Part shown: piece after piece, positions 1 through 10,883 of the stretch | Layout of the letters: each line of letters begins with the position of its first letter | Numbering within the stretch: position 1 is the first letter of the stretch | DNA from: Hemerocallis citrina | Lineage: Eukaryota > Streptophyta > Magnoliopsida > Asparagales > Asphodelaceae | Direction: 5' to 3' | Assembly (NCBI GenBank): GCA_017893485.1 | Contig: CM030368.1 | Coordinates: forward strand, 114,737,720 to 114,801,719 | DNA length: 64,000 nucleotides | Notes under the pieces: generated by a model | Told to the model about the DNA's origin: nothing | The model's input: only the letters and a program-made list of their open reading frames with translations | Databases searched by the model: none | Made by a program: the position numbers and the translations under genes

Positions 1-117
1 ATCTTCTCAATTAAAATTTTGCACATTATTACGATTGTTTAAACAAAACAATCTTTTCAGAAATAATATTTTTATAAAATACATTCTTATGTTTTACAAA
101 TATATATATTTTTTATT

Positions 118-199
<82 letters not shown>

Positions 200-352
200 C
201 ATATGTATATTGATTGGATCATACATGATATATATGTATAAATACTTGCATGTGTTTTTATATGTATGTGTATGCGTATGTATTTACGTATGTTTAGAAT
301 GTGAATATATCAATAAAAAAATTTATATAATATATATATATATATATACATA
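1..352. repeat. AT-rich DNA with (TA)n microsatellites
   Basis: The stretch is dominated by a TA dinucleotide run near 131-196 and a shorter one near 330-348, with TATG-rich flanks. The open frames across it are runs of alternating Tyr and Ile produced by the microsatellite and are not genes. The right edge meets the conserved end of a Helitron at 353. Nothing else is seen here. Confidence 0.9.
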
Positions 353-499
353 CTAGATTTTTCCGTGGGTGCCTACGGCACGTCTTCAGAACGATACAAC
401 ATATGAAAAGCTTTGTAAACAGTAAATCAACAATTATGTAGCTCAAATTTAAATAGTTTGACAATAATTAGTTGTAAATAAAAGTTCATGTTTTCATAA

Positions 500-584
<85 letters not shown>

Positions 585-742
585 GTGAGTGAGAATTAAA
601 TAAATAAAGGAGTTGTTTTGGGGATTTGAATTTGAGTTTTGGGGGAAACTTTTGGGAGGAAAAATGTGTTTTGTGGGGTTAGATCTGGGCCTTTGATTTT
701 GGGGGGATTGAAGGAGAGACACTTGATAGCTTTCTTTGTGTT

Positions 743-760
<18 letters not shown>
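353..760 (-). mobile_element. Non-autonomous Helitron copy (short, - strand)
   Basis: On the - strand the copy ends in CTAG followed by T at 353-352, the usual Helitron CTRR-T terminus. Just inside lies a GC-rich near-palindrome around GTGCCTACGGCAC, the expected 3' hairpin. The other end, near 740-760, reads AATAAAACACAAAGAAAGC on the - strand and matches the 5' end of the + strand Helitron at 41975. The same internal segment (about 590-745) recurs in inverse orientation at 41985-42145. TA and GA microsatellites (about 500-582) expand the middle. The 5' boundary is blurred by a TTA repeat. No Rep/helicase is present. Confidence 0.65.
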
Positions 761-795
<35 letters not shown>

Positions 796-820
796 GTTGT
801 TGTTGTTGTTGTTGTTATTT

Positions 821-860
<40 letters not shown>
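741..860. repeat. (TTA)n, (TTG)n and (TA)n microsatellite block
   Basis: A trinucleotide run TTA/ATT (about 741-795) is followed by TTG repeats (about 796-816) and a TA run (about 824-860). It separates the Helitron remnant from the first MITE copy. Confidence 0.9.
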
Positions 861-865
<5 letters not shown>

Positions 866-1162
866 AATGCTAATATGAGATGGTGAGATGGGTGAGATGA
901 AAATATTTTTTTGAGAGATGGGTGATTTGAGTTATCTGAATCTCGATCACACCGTTCACATCACTCTACATGTCATCTAGATGGTGTGTATAAAATTTCA
1001 AGCAATTTGGAGACCTCTAGCCTATGCATCAAAACGTTCAACACGTCATGAAGATGGTACGAAATACATGTATATGCATTTATTTGAACGTCTTGATGCA
1101 TAGGCTACAGGTCTCTGAATTGCTTGAAATGGCACACATCATCTTGATGACTATATATATAT
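861..1162 (+). mobile_element. MITE family M3, copy a (right end missing)
   Basis: The first part (from AGAATAATGCTAATATGAGA) is nearly identical to the start of the copy at 1163. This copy stops after its central fold, so its right inverted repeat is missing. TA repeats border it on both sides. It has no coding capacity. Confidence 0.75.
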
Positions 1163-1740
<578 letters not shown>

Positions 1741-2689
1741 CATGATCTTGATGAAAACTTAGGGCTATGATTGATTTTGAAGCTTCTAAAAATTAAATAA
1801 ATACCCCCCCACTGTCTCACTCACCCTCATTTCTTACCCCCACTCTCTCTCTCTCTCTCCTTCCCTTCCCCATTTCCGCCGACCAAGAAACCCAAGCTCC
1901 CCCCCCCCCAAATAAAAATCCTCATTTGGCCGGCAATCCCTTACCCATCTCCATCTCACTTCATCTAAACCCTCACTCTCCATCTTCTTCTACTTCTTCA
2001 TCTTCTCTACTTCTTCTATTACCAAGAAAAGAAAAAATAGAAAGAAGGAACTGAGGAAAAGAAAGAGAGAATGAGAGCTTGATTTTTTTGTAGGTTCAAG
2101 ATGATCCAAGGAGGAGGTGAAGAAGAAAGCATAGCACAAAGGATGAGCTAGCAAGTTTGGATATTCTTCATTATTGGTGTTTTCTACACTTTTTTTATTT
2201 AATTTGTGTTTATTTAATTTGTGCAAAGGAGATGCTTGTTTGAATGCTTGTTAGTAGTAGACATGGAGTAGAAGTTTGATTATGCTTGAGTTTGGCTTGA
2301 ATGTGAAGTAGAGGTAGAAGTTGCATTGAGCTTAAGAACTCGGTTATGTTAGAAAAGTTGTAACTTGGTGATACATTAGAATTTTGATTCCAAATTTTTA
2401 CTGGATGATCTTGAATATGTTAACTATTTCATAATTTTTGGAATTTATTTGAGGGGTTTAAGAATTTTATTTCTGAAAACAGTGTGGGGGAAGAAAGATG
2501 TAGTTTTTGGTAGACAGTGAGCCGTATTCAAAATTTGATATTTAGAGTTTATAAGGAATCTTGAGATGAAATTTGAAATGGAGCTAGTGGTATATGTTAG
2601 GAGCTTACATTCCAAATTTCGGAATTTTTGGAAACTATTTGCTATTTTAAGAGATTTTTATGTCCTATTGGGTTAGCAGTTAATCTGGC

Positions 2690-3360
2690 TCTGTCTAGAA
2701 GAAAGTTTGGACTTCAAAAATTCATAACTCTCAATTGGTGTAGAATTTTGAGATGAAATTTGAAACGTAGCATCTTGTATATGTTTAATACTAGTGTGCA
2801 AAATTTGAGAATTTTTGGAAGAGATATAGTACCCTGTTTGATCAATTCAAAATAGCACAACAAGTGGGTATAAGCTGCTATTTGTATCTGTGTTGGCTGA
2901 TTTTGATCGATGTTTGAAAATTCATATCTCCTATTGAAATTTGGAACTACTATTCTCCTATATGTCTAGTTAGACTCCACCAAAATTGAGAATTTTTGGA
3001 GAAAAGTTAATACCTTATTTGATCGTTACAAATAATGCTGCAAGTAGGAGTGCTGCTATCTTTTTGTGACTGTGTTGGCTGATTTTTACCGATGTTCAAA
3101 AATTCATAACTTGTCGAATATTTGGAGTCAGTAGCTGTAATTTTAGAATGTTGTTCTCCTATATGTCTGGTTATACTCTGAAAATTTTGAGAATGTTTGG
3201 AGAATATTTGGTAGCTCATTTGACCAGCAAAACAGGACAGCGAAGAAGTTGGAGCTGCAGTCTGGATATATTGGCTGATTTTTACTCGATGTTCAAAAAT
3301 TCATATATCCTAGATAGTTATGAGTTAGGAGCAAAAAGTTTGGGACATCGTATTTTAGTA
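2690..3360 (+). repeat. Degenerate ~190-bp tandem repeat inside LTR C
   Basis: The phrase TTCAAAAATTCATAAC and relatives recurs near 2712, 2918, 3100 and 3290. Between copies, CTGTGTTGGCTGATTTT and GAGAATTTTTGGA recur in the same order. This indicates three to four diverged units of roughly 180-200 bp. No conserved reading frame is seen. Confidence 0.6.
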
Positions 3361-4368
3361 TGTCTGCTATGATTCCCTAAAAGATTAGTATTATTGGACG
3401 AAGTTTGAGGGATCAAACAATCATTCATTATAGCTTGATTGTTAATAGTGAGATATGCAGGTTGAGAAGTGCACACCTGATGGACATAGGAGATTTATAG
3501 CACTTTAATAACTGAATTTGAGAAAGGGGTCAACTGGAGAGTTATAATAGACACTCACAGCTTTCTATAACACCCAGGATCATGTGATTCCAGTAAGAGG
3601 GTGATTTATTATGAATTTGGCAAGGTGCAGCAGCTGTTTGATCGGATTATAAGGTGATTGCTAAAGGTTTTTCTATCCCTAGTTGGCATAATTTGATATA
3701 GTCGTCAATTAGAGAAATGAAGTAGAGGATTATACCTTGCTATAGGATCTGGAATCATCAAATTTGAGTTAGTAGGTGATTTGTTATGGAATTTTCGAGA
3801 GTGCTGCAGCATGATGCTGCAGGCTAAATTAAGATATTTGAGTATTTTTTTTCCTATTTAAGCACTTCAAGCTGGACTTGGATGTGATTCTTGTGCTTAT
3901 AACTCATTGTAGACTTAAGGGTGAGTTGGCAGAATAAATTATACGATTAATTTATCGTATGTATAGCTTATAGTTTGTCTAGAGTTTGTTGATACCCTAG
4001 GGCCATCAACCCAGTAGACAAGTATTGAAATGACTTTTCTGCCTCGAAAATTGTGGTTTTCCCTTGGGCGCCGTCGGATCGGTTACCAAGAGATGTTTGA
4101 TCGCAAACCGGGATATTGGATAAGATCCAAGTCAGAGGTGGTGGCGAACAATGGAGGTCGGGCGCCGGTGTCTTGGGTTGATAGGCGAGGTCTGATCTTT
4201 ATGATCTGGGAAATAACTGGATAACTAGATGATTAACTTGCATGAATGATAGCCAGTGAATGTTTTGGTCAAATTACCCACCTCGTCTAGAATGTGTTGA
4301 TGACCTAGGTTTGTCAATGACTGGATATTAGTAGTTTGTGTTTGTTTCACCTCATTTGCCGGATATAG

Positions 4369-4508
4369 GGCACTCCCATGGGTTTCCATTGTACTGATCG
4401 CTGAGGGTCACGGGCCGGGGACATTGGTCGAGGACTAAGGCACTCCCTTGGGTGCCGTTGTACTGCTCGCCGAAGGTCACGGGCCGGGGATATGGGTCGA
4501 GGACCTAC
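4369..4508 (+). repeat. Two tandem copies of a 70-bp GC-rich unit
   Basis: Units at 4369-4438 and 4439-4508 both start GGCACTCCC and contain GGTCACGGGCCGGGGA and GGTCGAGGAC. They differ by a handful of substitutions. They are the most GC-rich part of LTR C. Confidence 0.85.
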
Positions 4509-5731
4509 AAAGGTGTTAGCAATCAGGGAATTTCGATTCGCCGTGTTGGTTATGTTTGGCAGACTCGTTTGGGCTCAATCGTTTAGACGTTATGCGTGAT
4601 TGGATGAATAGTATGTTTTGGTAATTGATGTTATTAACTTATTTTTCTTTATTTCTTTGTTTGAGGACCGAGTTGGTGTTAGGGGTGATACCCTATAATC
4701 TGATTTGTTCTAAGGGCCAGCAGTAGGTGGTGATTACTGGGATTGCCTCTTCCTATCGTAGGGATACGTGCGGTGTCTTCTCACGAGTTGGGAGCACGCG
4801 TTCCGTATCTCACTCTGTTAATTCCTAAAGTGTCATGGTAAGAACGGAAAGGTTTCCTGGAGGTTCCATGTTGGTGACGGACGGGCCATAGGGTTGCGGA
4901 CTCTATGTGCCTTCGGCGCCATTGGGTAAACTGCGGGCTACCTGGTGGTTCGTCACGGCTTTTGGGTGAGTCCGGTGTGGGGCTGCTGCAGGGACATGGC
5001 ACTAGTGGCAAACGGGAACATCACTATGTGTCTGTAGAAATGGGACTAGACCAAACTACAGCCTCACCAGCCATGTTGTATCTGTCAGGAACATGATGAG
5101 AGTACAAAAGTAGAATGCAATGCATGGCGAGGGTTTGAAACCCTGAATCTGGAGAAGACGACTTGATTTGGAGTATATGTAGTATGGGATGCATGTGTTT
5201 CCAAAGTCTTGCTGACATTAGATTAAGTGCATATGTTTCTCTGTACATGGTGTACTGTGCATTAGACTTCGGGTCATGGCATACACACACACTAGGAAAT
5301 TAGGATGCACTTTTTCGTTTTCATCAAGACTGATTGTGATTGTACAAGTTTAGAAATCGCTGTTTCTTATCAGCATTACATCAGTATACGTATTGACGTG
5401 CCCACTCAGTTAGGTGCTGGATGCTGAATTGTGAGTGCGGAAATACTCAAGGGTAGAAGAGCATCCAAGTGGAGTATCCAGTGTACATCCTCACCAATAA
5501 GCAGTTGCAGAATCAGAGTACTACAGTGGAAGACTCGAGCTGCGTGGTGCATCTCGAGGAAACTGCATAACTACTCGGTGGAGTTTCCAGTAGGATCATT
5601 TAACTACTGTTCTGGGTGACAGGCAATAGCCGTTTCAAAATAATATCAGTATCTATGATATGTTGATGTAATTTGTATTCCTTGTTATAAGAAAGATGAT
5701 GATGTAAGAACTCTAGTTCTGGGTGGCAGGC

Positions 5732-6036
5732 GGAGGAACCGGAGCAACTTCCAAAGCAGCCATCACCAAGTCACTGTGGTTCTACTGCATGTTAATCAGC
5801 CGTTCCAACACAGTGGTGACAGTCTCAAACCCTGGGTGCTCATCTTGAAGACAAGAAGTAGAACCTCTACGAGAAACCAAAAACAATTAGCATCCAGATC
5901 AAAGTTGATAATAATTCATTTATGTATGCTTGGTTGGTGAAATGTTGAGCCAATCCCAGATCGAGCCAAGCTTGTCTAATATATTAGGCAACTAATACAT
6001 TAGCCAAACATGGTGCTCTGATACCACTAAAAACCT
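5732..6036 (-). mobile_element. 5' internal remnant of a - strand LTR retrotransposon
   Basis: Read on the - strand, LTR B1 ends in GTGACA at 6037, followed by a short spacer and TGGTATCAGAGCA (6026-6014), a primer-binding site for initiator tRNA-Met. Further along the - strand lies a short gag-like stretch with Pro-rich and coiled-coil-like residues but with stops. The internal region then ends at LTR C, so almost all coding sequence is gone. The PBS fixes the orientation of the whole B family. Confidence 0.6.
6014..6026 (-). other. Primer-binding site (tRNA-iMet type) of element B1
   Basis: On the - strand the sequence is TGGTATCAGAGCA, the standard complement to the 3' end of plant initiator tRNA-Met. 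It sits about 11 bp beyond the end of LTR B1. The same motif serves the chromovirus (51762-51774) and, in its 12-nt form, the Copia element (22349). Confidence 0.85.
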
Positions 6037-6712
6037 TGTCACACCCCACTTCCCAAAAGAGAATACGGAATACGGATACATGCCTAAGCCCAGCGAATGA
6101 TTTTCATCATTCATAAGCTGTTCAAGAATCTTTACAACATTTCACAAGAATAATCAGAGTCGAAAGCAAAAGAATCAACCAAGCATGCACATATGAATCA
6201 AAATACCAACACGAATACTTGAAAATAAAAATATTATAATCTCAAATAATCCAGATCTAAATAAGTCAAATATCACCAATATTAGGGGCCCAAAGATATT
6301 ACCAACAACGAATAACTAACGTCACCCATAAGCTGTTTATCTAATCAACTCAACAATATAATCAATACAGAACAAATGCGCAGGCAATAATATAATCCCA
6401 TGAACAATAATACTTGGAATGAAGCAATAAAATTATCCAAATACAATAATAATCCAACGTCTGGAAACAAATAGCAATATTCGGGACATAAATCCAATAC
6501 ATCAATAAATCCCAAATACAATAGTAATAAGTCTCAATACAATAAGTTCATTGAAAATAACATTCAATTATAAAGCAGTAGTTCTTTAGAAAGTTTGCTC
6601 TCCAATTCCAGCATGCAATTCTCCATCAACACCTGTAAACACTTCATCTAAAAAGAGGAGAAAAATTGTCCTCAGAGCAAGTCATGGACAGCAAGTAGAG
6701 AAAGCAAGGAAC

Positions 6713-9700
6713 TGTCACGCCCCACTTCCCAAACGAGAATACTGAATACGGATACGTGACTAAGCCCAGCGAATGATTTTCATCATCCATAAGCTGTTCA
6801 AGAATCTTTACAACATTTCACAAGAATAATCAGAGACGGAAGAAAAAGAATCAACCAAGCATGCACATATAAATCAAAATACCGACAAGAATACTTGAAA
6901 CCAAAAATATTACAATCTCAAATAATCCAGTGGGTCACTTTTCCCAAATACAAATAAATCCAAGTAATCAAGTACAATTGTTCAAAACAAACAACAACAA
7001 ATAATAATAGTAAAATCCAGTACTAATATTTCATATCACCAACACCATCTGGCACCTGGTCTCCAAAATCTGTAATTTAATAAATTGCAGGAAGAGAAAA
7101 AAGAAAACAAACTCCCGCCAATGCAAGTTACGGGCCGCTTATAGTGCAGGATACAAGTACATGGAAAAAGATAACTAACATCATAGAATATGCATGATAA
7201 CAAAATATAACAACTAGTATGGTAAGGTAAACAAGTACAAGTAGCATGTATCAAGTGTCAAGTGAACAAGTATCATGTAAACAAGAAACAAGTATCAAGG
7301 ATCATGTAAACATGTAGCAAGTGTCAAGTATCAAGTATCCTGTATCATGTAGTCAAGTATCGAGTAAGCATGTATCATGTTCAAGTGTCATGTATCAAGT
7401 CTTGTAGTTATTACTATCTAGGTAGCACTTCATGCATCCCGCTGTTTACTACATGGTTGCAACAACAAATAGTTTCGCTTTAAATTTCATAGTGGACCAC
7501 AGAAGGTAGTGTACTCAGGGACAAGTATCAAGTAATCGAGCTCTAAGCTCCAAGTATCATGTATCATGTATCACGTGTCAAGTTATGCAAGTGGCAAGTA
7601 ATCATGTGTCTTGCGTGCAAGTGTCAAGTAATCACGTGTCAAGTATCATGTATCAAGTAATCACGTAGGATCTGTGGATCCCCTTCCGAGTACACGTTTC
7701 TGAATTATTCACTATTAGATCTTTCCCTTAAAATCCCAGCTTGGTTATTTATTATTATTATCAAACAAACATGTGCATGTACAAAACATAGCAAGAATAA
7801 CATGGTATGATCAAGTTGCAAGATAAACATGTACAAGTGAAAGGCAACGCATATAAGAATAGAACAACGAGAATTCTAGTTCAGAACAGCAAGACAGTAC
7901 TGCACTAAAACAGGGATTCCCGTTGCTACAGACATGCAAATCTGAATCCGTTGAAAGGTCTAGAAAATAGAATCCCGGTCGAATCGAGCAAATCATATAG
8001 TATTTCACAAAAACATAACTCAAAACTGAATTGAAACCAGAAAGTATATTCAGCCAGAAATCAGAATATCGTATTCAATAACAGGGAAACCGTATGAAAA
8101 CTCAGTAAATAAATCCATGAAAAATCTGGGGTATTCCCCTATATGTATAGTAACAGAAAATCAAGTTTCATAATTTTCTAATAAAAACAAAGTAGTCAAG
8201 TAAAATCAGAAAACATCAAGATACAGTAGTTTTGTAAATCTGAATTCACAAACACTGCAATACGAAAACAGCAATATCTTACAAACCATAAATCGAAATC
8301 CAAATCCGTCAAATGGATGATAAAATAGATACAGTAGGCTAACTTTCATATTCACTAATAATTCAGAAACAGCAAGTAGAAATAGGTCGATAATCAAGTT
8401 ATTTACTATACAATAAGAAAAATCTACTAGTATAGTAACTGTTTGGAAACATAAAACAGATTGTAAAACTCAGCAAATAAATTCACAAAATTTCTGGGTT
8501 AATTCCAATCAGGTCTAGAAGTACTGAGCAAAATTTCAGATCAAAATAATAATTTTAATACCAGAATAAAAATATATTACTCTTCAGAATTTATAGAAAA
8601 CAAAATCTGGAAACCTTTCGACACCACTGTAGTTAAATAGACATAACTCACAAACCAAAAATCGGAACTGAGATCCGTCAAAAGGGTTGGAAAATAGACC
8701 GAATTCTCTACAGTTCATGTGCACAAAATATTTTCAAATACTGACCCTAATAGGTTCTAAAATACTGATCAAAACGAAAAAGTAAGCAAAACTAAAAATA
8801 TCACATATGCACAAACTCCACTAGTTCACATAGAACTCATCCAAAACACAGCCAGACATGAAATATGGTATACTAGATGTCCAAACAATACGGTATAAGG
8901 TATTTCACAAGTCCACAATAAGTATATCATAATTAACATGAACGAGCACAAGATAACACATGAACAACATGCATATATGCAACAAGAAGTGGTCAATCCT
9001 AGGTTATATCATGTCATGTATGTCGTGAGGCAACTATGGTCAAAACATCACTATAGAGATAATATCAACAAGGAAATTCACACAAATTGTCTCTAGAACC
9101 CAACTACACTATAGGTGATATTTAGTACTTGTATTACACAAAGAAAAGAATACAAGTTACTTGCCTTATAACCGACGATGAAAACGGTGCAAAGCAAGAA
9201 TAACGGGAATGGATTCCCGAGCAACGAACACAATCGAACGACAAACACGAATCACCACAAACCAAGAACGAGAACTACACAACCATGATAGCTTGGCGAA
9301 GAATCACGAACACCCGACACGAGCACTCTCATGCTCGCACAACAACGAGAGAGAGCGAGAGGAAGAGACGATTGCACGGCAGCGGGCGACGCTGTTGTCG
9401 GAGTACAGCACCAGCAAGGTGCTTGCTGCTGGTCGTCTATGTCGAGAAGCACGAGGGTAGCTTGCGATGCTGGTCGAAGAGGGCACAGTGAAGCAGCAGG
9501 GGTGCAAGGAGGTGGGGACGCGACGGGCTGTCGAAGCCGACGAGGTTGGGGCGGAGACAGGGAGAGAAAGGAGGACGAGAAAAGGTGTACACATGTTGAG
9601 GAGGAGGAGAGCGGGAGGCTAGGGCGGCTGTGAGGGGAGGTGAACACAGTGCATGGGTTATATAGGGGATGGAGGATTAGGGTTTAGAGTGAAGGGGAGG

Positions 9701-10235
9701 TGACGGCGTAATAGTAAGGGGGTAAAACGGGTGTGGGTGTGAGTTAATGGGTAGGGGATATAGGGCTTATTGGGTTTTGGGTAATCGGGTGCGAGTAGGA
9801 GCTAGGACCAGGGTGTGGGTTTATTAGCTAATGGATTTAGTAGAAGGTAAAAGTGAGGTGTATTGGGTTAGTGGATAATAGAGTAGTATATAAATGGGTA
9901 TGAACTAATTTGGTATTAGGAGTCTAACTAGGTATTAGTGGTCCAAACAAAATATGCATATAGATAGTGCAAAATGAACAAAATAATAGAAGAAAATAAT
10001 ATAGAGTATGAACAAATAAATAAAGGGGATCAAAATAACAGCTCGATCAAATGGAACGAAACAAGAGACGGACAAAGAATCAAGAATTCAAATGAAAGAA
10101 GACAAGAATAATAAAATGAATATATATTGAAAATAAAATCCAATATACGGTCCAAGAGAGATATAATAAGAATCAAATACAAGGAAGAGAAAAAAAAATA
10201 CACTCAAAATACAAAAATGGAAAACAGGGGTTACA
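6713..10235 (-). mobile_element. Solo LTR B2 (3.5 kb) nested in LTR B1
   Basis: The + strand reads TGTCACGCCCC at the left end and GGGGTTACA at the right end, so the element is bounded by TG...CA with a short imperfect inverted repeat. Flanking 5-mers are GGAAC (6708-6712) and TGAAC (10236-10240), a target duplication with one mismatch. Its first 190 bp nearly repeat the start of B1. On the - strand a TATATAA box lies near 9658-9666, followed by a GC-rich leader. That leader carries an open frame (9252-9647) rich in Ser, Pro and Leu with no family resemblance. No PBS or internal region adjoins it, hence the solo-LTR call. Confidence 0.7.
7240..7675 (+). repeat. Array of ~10-12 bp CAAGTATCATGTATC-like units
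   Basis: Variants of AAGTATCATGT and AAGTGTCAAGT repeat dozens of times with a period near 10-12 bp, interrupted by a less repetitive stretch near 7410-7520. The array lies in the distal part of LTR B2. It is non-coding. Confidence 0.75.
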
Positions 10236-10883
10236 TGAACAATGGAATAACGGTATAAAAATGAATCAATGGATCAATAGGAATCAATAACATGGCATGA
10301 TAATCAATATCACGGTAATCGATGCAATGGCTATAAACAATGATTCAATAGACGATAAAAATATTCGATGGTCAATATCAATAATACTTAGCCAATATTA
10401 GATATCAATAGGAACAATGATGAACAATATGTAGTGTCGATTTTGTGTGATTCCTAAGTCTATTAATTTCAACCTAACTAATGCACGTACTACTGCATCC
10501 CATACTACATGTTTGATGCATACAATCAATGTCGTTTAGACTTAAGTGGTGTACTCGGTAGATCATGTACTTGGCAACGGTAAACACTATTCACCTTTCG
10601 GTGTATAATACGGTTGTCGGCAGCGATACGGTACACGATCGATTGGGTTACCGTCGTAAGCCACAATCACACGATAAAACAATAGCCAGAACATTATTTA
10701 GGAAAACACGGGCCCCTCCTCCAAGTACAGTTTCTACTTTGTTCACTACTTAAAACACCCTTTAAAACTCCGACTTATTAATTATTCATCAATGCAATAA
10801 TACAATGCAATCAATGGACATTTCGATGAACGATAGTATCAATAGGGAAACAATAGGATGGTAACATGAAGTAAGACAATTAG

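Larger units (their letters stand above)
1741..5731 (+). mobile_element. Long LTR-like remnant, family C
   Basis: Non-coding DNA about 4 kb long with the layout of the family-A solo LTR at 10884-13756. A TATA-like TAAATAAATACCCC at about 1790 is followed by a CT-rich leader. Its distal part (about 5085-5730) resembles 13130-13756, sharing for example ATGTAGTATGGGATGCAT. Two candidate 3' ends exist, GGGTGACA at 5621 and GGGTGGCA near 5731. No start, target duplication or partner LTR was identified, so it is called a remnant. Short open frames inside look spurious. Confidence 0.5.

Noticed and set aside
35..356. Tyr/Ile repeat proteins in TA microsatellites (also near 1444-1770 and 42481-42681)
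   Set aside because: Pure products of dinucleotide repeats, with no conserved context.
9252..9647. 131-codon - strand frame in LTR B2
   Set aside because: Ser/Pro/Leu-rich frame in the GC-rich leader, overlapped by other frames on both strands. B1 and B3 do not preserve it.
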